Assembly: GCA_025201705.1 (NCBI GenBank)
Contig: MU616589.1
Coordinates: forward strand, 13,706 to 77,705
Source of the DNA: Dissophora ornata
Taxonomy: Eukaryota > Mortierellomycota > Mortierellomycetes > Mortierellales > Mortierellaceae
DNA: 64,000 bases
Direction of reading: 5' to 3'
The first letter of the stretch is position 1. Each line of letters opens with the position of its first letter. The notes under the pieces are model-generated. The model had not been told where the DNA came from and did not search any database. It worked only from the letters and a program-made list of their open reading frames with translations. Both the position numbers and the translations under genes were made by a program. Positions 45,469-58,852 of the stretch are shown piece by piece.

Positions 45469-46287
45469 TTATTGTTGTTGATGTTGTTTTGTCGACAAGC
45501 TTGGCCCCTTCAAAGTCAAGAGGAGCGGGCCACTGCCCATCGCGGAGAAACTGCAACACAGCGTTGGACATATTAACAGGAGATCACTATCGGTCGAAAC
45601 AACTACGAGATTTGGGTTCTCTCGTGCCTTCCTGGCGACACAGACATCAAATTGACCAGCACATTTGGACAACTTGAGGTGTTGTTTTTTTGTGGCCAGC
45701 TGCCGTTTCCCATGGGCAAAGGCTTTCTGTGTTGTTGGTGGACCATCGTAGTGAATGAAATCATCGGACTTTTTGTAAAATTTGTCGTACATCTTGTTCA
45801 GGACATTGGCTAAGAGGGGCCAAACAACATCGCGAGCCAAGTTCAGTTCGTGATATACATCCGTCGGAGGATGTGAAGGAGGCGGTAGTGCATCAGAAGC
45901 CGAATAGAGCAGGCCCGTTGACGATGATACCTGCTGAGTAGTCGTTAAGTAGGTCGAAGAAGTATTGCAAGCCAAAGTCGGGTCCGGAGCCGTAGATAGA
46001 TGAAGTGCAAACAGGTCCGACGCGAGACCCTTGGTTGCTACCGGGGACGGAAAAGGTGATCCTTGATCCCAGTGGGCAAGGCGAAGGACAGGACCAGGGA
46101 CTCCAACGGAGACATCTTCCTTGGCCATCTTTTTCAGCTGCTTGAGCAACAACCGTCCCTCTGTGGTCTTGAATTTCATATAGGAAACGGCAGAACCATC
46201 AATCTCGCAAGGACTTTCCTTCCGGGGATCAACAAGTTTGATGGCTTCGCAATCTTTGATAAGTTCGAAAGCCTGAGTTACCCCCAT
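45469..46287 (-). pseudogene. Second XPG-like gene, shortened and probably degenerate
   Basis: Starts MGVTQAFELIKDCEAIKLVD in XPG style and keeps two recognisable blocks: IHYDGPPTTQKAFAHGKR and NLVVVSTDSDLLL (XPG-I acidic pair). Between them the spacing is much shorter than in the 35937-39846 gene. The catalytic Glu of the E-A-D block is Gln here (CAGQFDVCV). After STDSDLLL the frame degrades, while another frame reads NAVLQFLRDGQWPAPLDFEG, which looks like the authentic continuation. Loss of a key acidic residue and the broken frame argue for a non-functional nuclease, unless splicing is misread. Confidence 0.5.
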
Positions 46288-46771
46288 CCTAGAGACAGAT
46301 AGGCAAATAGAACAAGTTCGAGTTAATACTTAGAATGGGGTGGGAAGGAAACATGTCGATGTTCACGGTGACTAAAGCTAAAAAAAAGTGGCGTTCGCAA
46401 TCTTACGTGATTTCAGCCAAGAACGCAGGTTTAATTAGGGAGACCCTCCCTCTCCCTCTCCCAAGTCGGAACAACGTTCGAATCGTGGCTCTTTCTTGGA
46501 TTATTCGGATAGTGGATCAGACGAGAAAGAGAGAGAGAGTTTTTAACTTTTTGCTCACCCCTTAATTACCCCTTTGTTCATGTGTACTGCGGTTGCGGAT
46601 TTTCAGGGCGATTAAGGGGCTCCTGCCCATTGACCAAAAAAAAAAGAGATCTCTCCATTGGCTCCATTAGGCGCTTCTCTCAATAAATATTTCCCGGCCT
46701 TTGCTGCGTGATCACATCACGTCTCCTTCCTCATCCTTCTCCTGCCCCTACAGTCTGTAAATTGATCTTCG
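46288..46771. other. Divergent promoter region
   Basis: Lies between the XPG-like relic (minus) and listerin (plus). No gene or RNA is recognised. Confidence 0.5.
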
Positions 46772-49700
46772 ATGCCGCCCAAAACTACACCCCGCGTAAA
46801 GGGAAACGTGAAAGCCGCAAGCAGCAGGTACAATAAATTCTCCTGGCCGATTGATGATCCATATCGACCTTCGTCACAGATAACCTGACATGGCTATTCT
46901 ATAAATATAGTCGCGCAGCAGAGCTCGCTAGCGCAAGCTCAACAGGCTCCAGCCTTCCCATGTCAGCACTCGGAGGATTCGCTCAATTCGCCACACCAGC
47001 CTTCTCAGCTTCCTCGACCTATGTCGCGTCCACAGCACCCCGCAGCACCCCACCAAACCGATCTGGATCCTCCAGCCCTGCGCTACCAACTTCAGGGTCG
47101 TCACCAACCTTTGGAGGTCTCGACTCCGAGGTAGTCAGTGTGATCAGAAACGGCGAGCTCTCGATGATTATCAAGCGGCTCATGTCTAAGCGGGATACCA
47201 CGACGAAAGTGAGGGCCCTTGAAGATCTGGAAAAGTGGGTCAAGGCTCAGCCCGAAGATGATGAATCCGGGTCGAACGCTTGTCAGGAGGCAGTTGGGCC
47301 TTGGATCAAACTCTACATCAAGCTGACAACCGACGTGGACCGACGTGTGCGACTCATGACGAACAGCGTTCATCTTTTGCTTGTGAAGCGTGTCAAGAAG
47401 AAGCTAGCGCCCTATTTGAAGGAGGTCGTTGGTGCCTGGGTCGGGACTTTCTTTGACCCCACAAGGGATGTTGCACGAGTGGCCATGGAGGCGTTCAAGG
47501 TAACTGTCTGCAAACGCAATCGCGATCCGATCGATCTCCTTCTATTGGCACGGTTCCGACTTACTGATTTCCTGACCACCGACCTTAACATAGAGTGCAT
47601 TCCCGGACAACAAGCGAGAACACGTCATCTCTTTTTGCTTGCAGGACATGATATACTACATCTCTGAGATCCTTCTTAACAAGACACCTGAAACTCTCAG
47701 TGATCCGCGCTTCAACACTAAAGAGGAGATGGATACGCGTTATGCCAGAGTCGCCTCTAGCTCATTGTATACCCTCGGATATATCATCGGTGAGTAATCT
47801 GAACAAGACATGTACAATGGCGACTGTTATGTTTTGTGTTTGCAAATCGTTCTAATCTTTATCATAATTTTTCAATAGAAACACTTTCTCTCGAGTCTTT
47901 AGAAAAAGGTGCAGGCGACATTGGACAATTGCTGGATGAGGCTCAATTGTGGAAGTTCTTTGGCCATGCCAACCCATTAGCTAGGAGAGCGAGCTACAAC
48001 ATGCTACGTACAATCACGACAAAAGCGCCTGGTTTGATCAAGGAGCGGCTGACCCTCATTAGCAAGCACTTCTTCCCCTCGGCCTTCTCAGATAAGGATA
48101 CAGCCACTCATGGAGATCTCTGGGATGCTCTCCTTGTCTTCACGAAGGCTTTCCCCGAATCATGGACAATCACCGCAGACAAGAAACCAACTATGACTCT
48201 CTTTTTTGGATTCTTGAAATCTGCTGGTTATGGATCGGCTAATGTCACATACCGCAGCATTCTCCCGCTTATCGCAGGCTGGAGTGATGAGTCTGTTCTG
48301 GGAAAGAATGGAACTGGATTTCCATTTGTCAGAGACTTTTTCGAGAATTTTTGGAAAGGGTTCGAGAACCCCAATATTGAGAAGGAATCAGGATCGACAT
48401 CCATGTTCTTGGAGGCCTATGTCGAATGCATGGTCTACTTTATCGTGCGATTTGGGTAAGTGCGATATGGACAGTGAAGTGCAGCCTTTGTAATAGTCAA
48501 CGATGTAGACATTTCTAACATTCGTTTTATACCTCGATGTGCAGCAAATCGGAATCAACAAAGCAAGGACAAGATGCCGTTTTCTCCGCCTTCGTTAATC
48601 TTGTAAAAACGTATTTGACATCCACCGACAGTGGGAAGACTTCAGCCAAGTTTGCTCAGGATGAACAAGGAGTTGCCAGGAAGATCAGTGTTCATCTTGT
48701 CCGGTTACTCAGTAGTCCCTCAGTCCGGGAACGTGCCATTTCGGATTTGTGGGAACCAATTGCAGCAACCATGTGCGAAGTCATCTCAAGTGAGCCAACA
48801 GATGTTTACGCAAAGTGTGGAAAGCGGGCTGTCATGCTATTGAGTGGGGTTTCAAGTATTGCTAGCGAGAAGCAGAGTGGTTCGATTACCGAGCTGGCCG
48901 AGAAGACCGCAGACCAGCTTGTCCAGCTTGTGGCTAAGCAATGCTCAGGAAGTATGTTGGCATTGTACATGAATCTCTTCAGGGCATCTTTTAAGTATTT
49001 TTGATTTTAACCTTTGTGATATTTCTTTACAAAGCCCAATCGTTTGGACCCTCGCAGCTTCTTTCCTCGTTAGCCGTCCATTTTGAGGTTGTCGTGTTCA
49101 CCAATCCTGCTAGCCAAAAAGCATTACACGACTTTTTCAAAATGCAGTTCGCCGACATGCTCCTGACCTCTGAGGATGCAGAGTCTTCCACCAACACTGC
49201 TGCTGAAGGTGATGAGTCCCTGCTCCATCTTCTTGATCTCTTTGCAGGGTATTTGGGCAATGCAAAGGATAAGGATTCTGCATCTGAAGTCTGGAAACGC
49301 GTTATGGATAAGGTTCTGAAGGAAACAAACCAGGGGTGCAGCCAGGAGCGACAGAGGGTCATTTTGCAGGGTCTGATTGACCGTACCTCGACTATTACTC
49401 CAGCCTTTGATCTGAAGCTGGATAGCATCAACGACTTCGTGACAAATGTCGTCGTCAACCAACAATACAAAGGATCTGTTTCGGGTGAGCAGTTGCTTTC
49501 AAGCGTCTTACACTCCCAGACTTCTATTCCCGACCACACCAAACTCGACATAATCGATACCCTCTCGCAGCGTTTGGACTTGTTCCTCTCGGACGTCAGG
49601 GGAGGTCATGGCACAGGAAAGAGCGAAGAAGCGACCTCTATACTCGCTATCACGCTGAAGTCTCTTAAGGATATGGCAACTCTGTCGATTGAAAACAGCG

Positions 49701-52700
49701 AAGAAGGGCCTTTCAGGCAGATCGTTATTGCCGTGTTCGACCTCAGTCTTCAGCCAGAGGAGCAAGTGAGCGAGGCAGGTCAAAAGAATATGAACGAGTT
49801 GCACAGATTGTCAGAAGAATCCGAGGACATTCGATTCTTGTTACGCGAGTGTTTGACAGAGCACATTCAAGATAACATCCAGAACTTGCAACGGTTCACA
49901 AGGTACGATCTTGTCAGTCTGTTCGACAGGTATATTCCAAAAGTCATATTCTACTCTAGAGACTGATATCTGTTTTATGTAACACTTTAGCCCTGAAGAC
50001 CTTGCTAATGAGGCAGTGAAGTTGGCAGATCTGCTCAATTTGTCGGACCTGTCGGAGCGATTTGGATTGCTTAGCAGTTTCTTCTTTGATAAGGAGCATT
50101 GGAGTGCATTGTACGAGAATTTGTCAAGCAACGGACCGCATCCGTCATTAGCTATTTTGGATCCTGTTGTGGAAGCCTATTATGCGGAAAACCCGTCGCG
50201 AGTATCCACCGCAAAGGAGTCCTTGCCGGCGATTCGGTACGACAGCTTTGGACTCTCCGCCTACGGTCGATTGGCACTCTTCACGTTTGACCTGTTAAAG
50301 AAGGAAGATGTCACGGTCTCTCTCTTCCTGTTGTTCCCCGAAAAGATGACCTGGGTTTTGTCTGAGCTTTTGAAGGTCCGGCAAGGCTGTCTCGATGCCT
50401 TCCAGACACCCTCCTCTGATGCTGGCATCCTTTATTCACCTGACCTGCATGTGGATGGTAATGCAGTTGTATTCAGGACGCTGTTACGTGAGTTAGGTGC
50501 TATGGTGACGAACTGGATCACACTTGCTCTCGAGGAGAGTTGGGAGTCGCAGATAATCGAGGCTCTGACCAGCGGCGCATCAGGACTGTCAACAGCTGAT
50601 GTCGATGATGACAATGACGACTCTGGATGCAGCGCCGCACCTTTTGCTCTAGAGGCTATCAAAGTGCAAGATGGATTCAACGAACGCGTGTTGGCGGATG
50701 TTGTGAAAGCGCTGGCCCAATCGGACACGACAGAGATATCTTCTGCGAATGCGAAAGGGTGGTGCCAACTCCTGAAAAACGAAAAAAGTACGCGATCACT
50801 TTTAAAATAATGCCATCTTTGTATTGATTGGGAGTTGTATTAGACCAATGGCTAATTTTGGATTTTCTTGATTACAGTCCCTCTAGCTATATCCACCGGA
50901 TTAGTCAATGCTCTCAGGAAGAGGCTAGAGAACACCAGCGAATTCACCAATCTGCTTAACCAGTGGGTCACAACGCCAGCAAAACCCAGCGAAGTGTCGA
51001 TTCAACATTTAGAAACAACGCGCCGTTTGACCCTGCTGGTCGCTTCCCTCAGAACTTCGAACAGCGATGAGTCTCGTATCAATCTGCCACAAATCCGCGC
51101 CATGAATCTTCTGCAGTCGATTCGTCGCTGGGTCTCGGACTCAGATGCGCTACGAAACTTTGACGACCAGAGCGAACTTCCTATCCACTCGTTGTTGCTC
51201 CAGCTCATGAGCGCTCTCGCCTATCAGGTTCAGGAACTTTCCGGCGCCCATTGGGAGATGATGTTTGGATTTATCTCGTCCGTATTTGCTGGACTTGAAG
51301 AATCAGAAGTTAGCCCGTTCACGACACTTGTTCTGGAGAGAACTTGCCGATTGGCGATAAACCTCATCGAACTCGGAGAGGAGGAGGATGATATTCTGAG
51401 CGCATGGGAGGAGCAGAACGAGGGCATCTTGGTCTCAGCTATGCGTCTCATCGGACGTGCGGAATCCAAGTCAGAGACGGCTTCCTTTAGGATGGACCGT
51501 CCTGTCCGCCAGTACTTGGAGGCCCTGTCTCATCTCTGTGAACGCGCCCCGGAGAGTCTGGTTTTGTCTCACGGCTCAATTACAGAACAGTGTCGCCTGT
51601 TGATGGAGCCCCTGACCGCATTGCAGATGTTGGCTTACAAGCAGTTGCAGACAATTTTGATCGAGCAGGTTCAAACTTTGTCAATTCAGATGGAAATCAA
51701 GGCGCCCATCAGTCCAGCCATGGATTTGGCGGAAGGAGAGGACCCAACCAACATCAGCACTAGCGGGGATTCTGAGGACAAGATGACGGAGCCCAAGTTC
51801 CCTGCCTCACTCTGGCGCATTATCTCGAACCCTCCCAAGGGATTCCCTGCCATGGATGTGGACGTCGACGCAGACGATGAGATGAATTTGACGGAAGAGT
51901 TTTCGCTCCTCTCGGCCAGTCACGCTCATGATGACGAAGATGAGGAAGGATACGGAAATGGCGCAGGTGTTGCAGCCAAATCTGAGAAGATCGTGTCGCA
52001 TGCTGTGCTTGGGTACCTTTTGGCATGGAAGCTTGCCTTTGCCATCTTTGAGAATACGGTACATACTCTGGAGGTCAACCTGATGGTTGTAACATTGTTC
52101 TTCCATGGCAGCCGTGCTAACCGCTTTTATCATCTTGAAAATAGACGTACACAGTCAAGTCACGCTTGGTGGACCAGCTCCGGACATCATCCACCATGGA
52201 TGAACTCCTGCCTTATCTGTTCCATCTCCTCGGAATTCATTCTGCCTCTTCCTTGATGAACGATTCGTCCTCCGGCAATCAGACAGCCTCGGCATCCTCT
52301 AACGAGGCCAAGTCTGTGGAACCTTTTGATCTGGGTCGCTGGGATATTACGGATTATCAGGTCACTGGTTTTGATCTATCCTCTCCCGAGATTGGGTTTC
52401 CATTGCTCGCAGGACATCTTTACTACACTTGTCTTGCCAATGTGCCGAGCTTAGTCCGCATTTGGTGGACGGAATGCAAGATGCGCCAACTAAGCATCTC
52501 GGTTGAGTCTCTAACAGAGAAGTGCTTTTCTCCATTGCTAATCACGCGTGAGCTAAACTCGCTAGCGAAGGCACAACAGGCTCCTACTCAAGGAGGACAA
52601 GCTGCTGCTGCTGCAGCGTTATCAGGCGTATCTGATGATCTGAATGAACTGCAGATCAAAACATCCAAGGCCACGTCTGAGGTTACAGCGTCGTTCCAGA

Positions 52701-53077
52701 TTGATGAGGCGACCATGGAGATTGTCATCCGATTACCGACCAACTTCCCTCTGCGCCAGGTAGAAGTCGAGGGACTGCAACGTGTAGGAGTGAAAGAGGC
52801 CCGATGGAGGGCATGGTTACTTGCTGTTGCAGGAGTGATCGCAGCACAGAACGGATCGCTGATCGATGCGCTGTCGTTGTTCAGGCGGAATGTTGGATTG
52901 CACTTTGAGGGGGTTGAAGACTGCACCATTTGTTATTCGATTGTGTCGCTGCAGGATCGATCGTTGCCAAACAAGACGTGTAAGACTTGCAAGCATCGAT
53001 TCCACGCTTCCTGTTTATACAAGTGGTTCAAAACCTCGAACTCTTCTAGCTGTCCTCTCTGCAGAACGTTGTGGTGA
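46772..53077 (+). CDS. LTN1: E3 ubiquitin ligase listerin
   Basis: Nine exons, join(46772..46827, 46911..47499, 47645..47789, 47879..48455, 48545..48951, 49035..49902, 49991..50787, 50878..52058, 52145..53077), yield 1,850 residues, with every phase consistent. The N-terminal half is HEAT-repeat-like, with the family opening GGFAQFATPAF and VIRNGELSMIIKRLMSKRDTT. The last about 50 residues are a RING-type finger: CTICYSIV, then KTCKTCKHRFHASCLYKWF and CPLCRTLW (C-x2-C, C-x2-C, H, C, C-x2-C). Listerin binds 60S subunits carrying stalled nascent chains in the ribosome-associated quality-control complex and ubiquitinates the chain. It converges with the GPCR gene, 394 bp away. Confidence 0.95.
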
Positions 53078-53471
53078 CATGGCAAGGCTCACTTCGTCTT
53101 TTGGAGGTTTAATGCAACGTCAACGCAGATTCAAAATAAAAGTAAAAATTGGGAGAGAGGATAGAACTAGCGCCTCAATGCCATTATGTTGCTTCTCTGG
53201 AGTAGTCTCTAGGAGTGTCCTCGACTAAGGAATATGGAGCCCGAGAGCGAGATCTGCGACCTACTGCCTTCAGCTGATGTGGTCGCATTATTGAAAGCAA
53301 CTTCGCGAACCGATGTAGCGCTTCCTGACAAGAAACTTCCACTAGGGTCTGCTGTAGCGGCTGCTAGCGCTTCTGACGAGGACCAACCTGCGGACACAGC
53401 GGCTGCAGCAACCGAAATGACCTGTGCAGAAGGAATAACGCCGTGACTGGACCTGGCTAATATCCCAGAGC
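53078..53471. other. Shared 3' intergenic region
   Basis: The stretch lies between the convergent LTN1 and GPCR genes and has an AATAAA-like signal at about 53135. No gene is supported; a 70-codon plus-strand frame overlapping the GPCR 3' end looks like a shadow. Confidence 0.5.
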
Positions 53472-56400
53472 CTACATTCCATGCAGTAGCACTTCTTCGG
53501 CGACCACTGCCTCCAATTCCAAATTCCGGGTCATACAAGTCCTCGTCCTCATCGTCCTCGGGGTCTCCATCTTGCTGAAGTTACTATTCTTGTGAGCTGT
53601 GGCGGTGGTGGGGTGGGTGTATTGGGGTATGGGCACTGGGGTTTGGAGCAGCAGTGCATCGGATTGAGATATTGAGTTGGGCATTATGAATGTTGCAGAA
53701 GCGGAATCATCACTTCCTGGAGTTGCAGATGATTTTGGCAGTGATTCTTGCTGCAGCACTCTTTCCCTCACTGCCGCTGGTCCACAAGTGTTGTTGAGGT
53801 GATCTATATCTCGCCCATCTTCAGCCAGGAGACTGGCCATTAAATTAGCTGATTCCAAACCAGGAGAGCGCCCTGTGGAATAAATCTTCATGACAGGCTC
53901 TCTCGAAGGAAAAGTCGAAGTGGCAGGCGCAGGATGAGAAGGTGATAGAGCGATCAGATCGTCCTCCGAGAAAAGGTTCATCCAGCCGTCCAGACTTGTT
54001 TGACTTGGGAAACGAATGAGAATCGTGCCAGAGTTGTTGGTAGTTGCTCGGACGGTTGGTTTGCTCTCCGTGACAACTTGAGTCATAGTGAGCATAAGAT
54101 AACTGGTTGACCTCCCTTCAGCACTCTATGGCGAGGTTTAGATTGCGGAATAAATGCCTGTGACTCGACGACAAGATGATTCTTCTATTTTCGACACAAA
54201 GAGAACATTTATACTTACATCAACAGACATGAAGGCATGGGCTTCGGGGATGAGAATCAAGGTGGCCATAGACCAGTGGGAAAGAAGACTTGCGATAGCG
54301 TTTCGTTCGACGAGGATCGGGAGCAGGAACTATGTTGGGCGATTTAAGGACAGTTAGGAGATGAGTTACGGACCCGTCGATTCCCTTCCTTCTATCTCTG
54401 TGTGCGACTTACGACATATGAATCCAACTAAAAGAATGGCACCCAGTATCAATCGCGTCTTCAGTTAGCAATATGGTTCTGGTGCAGTTGAGCAACGGTA
54501 GCTAAAACAATGACAGGCACTTACTCTGAGCTCAGTCCCATCTTGGGGACTCTCGGCCTTCGTCCCCGGCTGCAGTCTCGTGCGCAAGGGCTTGGGCTCG
54601 CTTGGTGGCGCGAATCCAACATGTCTTGCTTTCCGCTTGCTTGAGTTTCCAGCAGGGAGCTCACTCCCAGCAATAACTGTGACGCCGTCACCGCAAGACC
54701 CGTGTCCTAATCGCGGCGGTGTTCTGCTCTGAGTCTTCTCTCCTCCCTCACCCGCTTCTTGGTCTGCCTCCTCGCCCTGCAAGTCTTCCTTACCCATAAA
54801 AGCCCCACTTAAGATTTCGCTCCGAGAAGCATCTTGCTTATGCTTTTGGAGAGTTGAGCATACATCCACAGATCAATAGGATTGCTAGTCGATGCCCCTG
54901 CTTCGGAAAAGGGTAGCACGCCGAGCACGCGTCTCGCAAGTCTTTCCTGTATTGTTTCCTCCCCTTCCTCCGCTTCTGCTCCCCCCGCGAGCCCTGAGTT
55001 CAGAACAATGGCCCTCTGGATTGTATTGATATCCTTGCCTTGATTATTTTCTTTGTCATGACTATAGACACCAATCAACGTTGATGCTGTCGCATCTGAC
55101 CCGAACCTGCCCCTGAAAACAGTCGCGGCATTTGGCACTTCAATTTGCGTAAAGTTGTCATTTCGAAGATCACTCGGCAGTTGTCCCGATGCAGGTGCGC
55201 CATCGCCTCCCATCAAAATCGTATCAGATGCAAAAGTGCCGTTACAGTGATTTTCACGACGCTGTTGATTGGCTCGGCCGCCGTTCTAGAGTCTGCCTGT
55301 CAGCTGTTGGTTGCCATTTCGATTCGCCTGAAAGATCCTCCAGAACTTAGGAACAAAGAGAACCAGGAGAGCGAGGAGGAAGGTGGCATAGGTGCAGATA
55401 ATGGTCATGTAAAACGCGACCATATAGAGATCTGGGGGGAATGCTTGTGCAATGATGATGATGACTGTGAAAATGAGGACGTTACTATTAAACATGAGAA
55501 CAACAATAATAATAAAATAAGCATCGTTGATGGCGCGCAGCCCATTGGTGCTGATGACAATTATTTGATAACATGTGAGCTTACTAGAGCACCAACGCGA
55601 TCTGCCGCGCCTCGTTCCACAGATATGCCACATTCCGAGTCATGAAGGCCAAAAACGCTCCAAACACAACCATTAAAACAGGCACAATCGCCGAAAGGAT
55701 GTACCAAATCAACGGTGCCCTCGCACACTTGCAGCTCACCCACCGGTACTTTCGAGTATTGATATTCGTTGGCAAGGGCGTGTCGATAATAACCTCCACG
55801 ACCATGGGGATGATCGACAGAATGACTGCCATAGCGACAACGCTGAGCAGCATCCGTGTTTTGAAGACATGACTCTGAACCGTGACACTGTTGAAGATTC
55901 GGTAGATCCGGTAATTCTTGACCACTAAAGATCTAGATGATTGTTTTCAAGCGTGTAAGATAAGGAGTGAGGAAACCGAGCGACAGGCATGTCGAACGTG
56001 AATGAAAGGATTGGTCGAGTAGATGCACTCTTTACCCTGATAGGAGTGATACCGCAAGGAAGCAGGAGATCACGAGCTACGCATGAAGCTTTTGTTGGGA
56101 CACCCACATGAAGGAGACACCAAATGAACACGAGCAAGATCCCCGAAAGCTCGCACACGCAAAATGTAGGGCTATTTCCAGCGACCCTTAGATTTAGCCA
56201 AATTTCATGCACGATTTGATCCCAAATGAAGGGGATTTTTTTTCTGTTGTTGTTACCTGGACGCTTTGATAATGATGTTGTTCCGAAAGTAATATACCAG
56301 AGCTACACATATTGACGTGGTCGCGATCCCGAGGATGCATAAGACTCCATAGATGATACCAGCCGAATTGTTCCACCTTGGGTTTTGGACTTTTTAAGCA

Positions 56401-58852
56401 AAATCCGAGAAGGGGTTAAGCTGGAGCGACATGTTGGTGGACTTCCAAGGTGCGGCAAAAAAATGCGACACGATACAATGTGACTTACGGGTCCAATCAG
56501 GCGCATCATGAGGAAAAGAACAATGGCCATCTCTGCAGGGTGCTTCTCTGAGAACAGTGTAGTTTTTGCCAATAATGGAGGCAAAGAGGATACTTGTACC
56601 GTTCTGCAGACTCGACGCGCTATAATACCTGGATCAGAACGCGTGGAGTATTTTTGGTTTTTAAAAAACAATTGTTTCCCTTTGGTTCCAGAAAAAAGGC
56701 ATCTGACGTTACCCCTCTTTTCGGTCGCAATTCAGGTCTAGAGTGACTGGTCCGGAGGGGCCATTGTAGGGCCGTGTCTGATAGTAACTTGGGACGTCAA
56801 TATCCTTCGTATGATTTCCCGATATGACCTCGCAGATGAACGGACTGCTTGGAGATAAGTCATTCACAGCACTTCCTAGCGTCCTTCGAACAAACTAAGA
56901 ATAGAAACAACGTCAGGGTCCTTAATGCAGGCAACAGTTTACATATCATAGCCTTAGTCAGACTCAATCTTACATCGCCATAGACATTAGCCATCATCAT
57001 GACGCAAGAGTACACTTCAGCCTCACTGTGTCCCAAAACTGGGTCCGCGGCTCCTGGATAATCGCTCGGGTCCAATTGCATCCATACGGCGAGGAAATTC
57101 TCGTAGGGCTCGTACCCCTTGAGGTCCCAGCCATTCTCGACCATAATCACGCCGTCATACTCACTGGCATCAGGCTCCATTCGGATTTGGTCCGAAATAT
57201 CATTCGCGGTCACCCACCCATACCTCGGTCCCACAAAACCAGCGTTTCTAACACCAGTTTGCAGTGGAAATTCTGGCAGTCAGAGGGAAAGTGGGAGGCA
57301 ATAGATATGTAAGTGCTGAAAGAAAACCACTTTTGATGTGCCAGATCCTTACTTCATTTCGCGCAGGACATTGTATTGAGTTGGACCTGTTGCGATCAAC
57401 ACATGGATAAGAGATTGGTTTTCCTTGATACTGTCTTTCACAGCCTGATATGTTGAGTCTTCAAGAACCCCACCTGTATTAAGAGGCTGATAGTCCAACA
57501 CAGTGACGCCCAAATTTCTTGCTTTCTGTTCAAAGTACTCGCGTCCTAAAATCATTTTTAATTGTTAGTATTCATTACTAACTGCATATTAGCCTGTGTG
57601 ATTCGCATAAAGACTTACCGGCCCAGCCCAAGGCTTCAGAGTCGTATATGAACAAAACGCGATACCACCCTATATGCTTTATGACCTCGAACACGGCGTC
57701 GAGAAGCACATTCGTTGTAGGGATGGTGCGATAGAAATACCGAAATAAATTGGTGTTGGAAAGCATGGTGTTTGCTAATAGGAATAAAGCGTTGGGGCCA
57801 TGGTCATTAAAATGAAAAGCTGCGATAAACTGGTGGCCAACGCAACGGCTTTAAACAGTTGAATAAGATCAAGATATTACTGGAGGCGAAGGAGCATTGT
57901 GGAATTTCAACACTCGAGGTCATAAGCGCTTCATACTTTGTGAGATCCGACGCGAGGTCACCAATTACGCCACCAACCTGTATGTATCATCGAATAAAAA
58001 ATAGTAAGCATGGAGTTTTCAGTTCATGTTTCCTAGTTGAGCGCGAATGATCTTGCATTTCTTTTGTAGTACCTTGGCGCTAATCAATGATCCTGCAGCA
58101 GTAAGGGCGGCGGCTCCTCGCGTTGCCGTTGAAAAGTAGGGGTCCTGGCTATCCCGCAATACGATCGACATGTTGATCCCTAATGTTAAATAAATTCAAT
58201 TATCCGCGCTCTGGAAAGACTATTATGTATGGCCAACGTGAATCATTATATCCGTTACCTGGAATGACTTTCTGTATATTGACATCATTTACAGCCATAC
58301 GAATGACCTATGGTTATTGTTAATACAAGAGGGTTTAGCGTCGACCAACTCAACGACACGAGTGGTGTCATACAAAACGAATGTACTTACTAATATCGCT
58401 TTTCGAATGGTAGTCGATTCGTAGTCAGAGGGGCTAGTGCTCAGTGACAATAGCACACCCAGCCGAAGAGTATTGTTTTGTGGATCCCAGTGGTTATGGT
58501 ACTCATAGTCCGTCAGTAAGCTAGGTTTCTTTGGCGGTCGAGGGATAGAGGGCATGGCGTTGTCGCTGTAAAACAACGGGGCATAGTATGGCGGTGAAAT
58601 AGCGGATGAAGCAGGAATCGGCGAAGACAATGGTGCGGGTACTGGTTGCAGCTGTCGTTTATTATGGTCGGACCGCGAGAGTGATGTATGGCCATTGCTG
58701 AAGGCGTTTTTGTGCTTCTTGCTCAAGGATCCTGGGAATGAGGGTGTTCGCAAGGAAGAAGACACTGTGATCGTTACTGATTGAGCACAAATCACCAGGA
58801 TCAGACCCAGGAAAACGAGAATCCATGGGATTTGACCTGCGCTTTTGACCAT
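53472..58852 (-). CDS. Class C (GABA-B-like) G-protein-coupled receptor
   Basis: About 17 exons. Supported ones, as high-to-low coordinates, are 58852-58391, 58307-58259, 58179-58073, 57977-57881, 57774-57619, 57545-57353, 57247-56974, 56894-56713, 56628-56489, 56389-56257, 56186-56036, 55932-55585, 55550-55297, 55206-54525, 54427-54413, 54329-54219 and about 54105-53472. A signal/anchor segment precedes a Ser/Pro linker and a periplasmic-binding-like ligand domain (LGVLLSLSTSPSDYE..., VGGVIGDLASDLTKYEALM, HIGWYRVLFIYDSEALGWAG, NAGFVGPRYGWVTANDISD). A seven-helix region follows (AGIIYGVLCILGIATT, ELSGILLVFIWCLLHVGVPT, VKNYRIYRIF, IINDAYFIII-like) and a long cytoplasmic tail with a domain reading ILIRFPSQTSLDGWMNLFS. 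The exon 13/14 intron appears to be GC-AG. Two one-base homopolymer differences (56035-56037 and 54844-54847) break the frame. The ligand is unknown. Confidence 0.8.

Noticed and set aside
46470..46490. GTTCGAATC resembling a tRNA T-arm
   Set aside because: No matching acceptor stem, D-arm or A-box at the right distance upstream.
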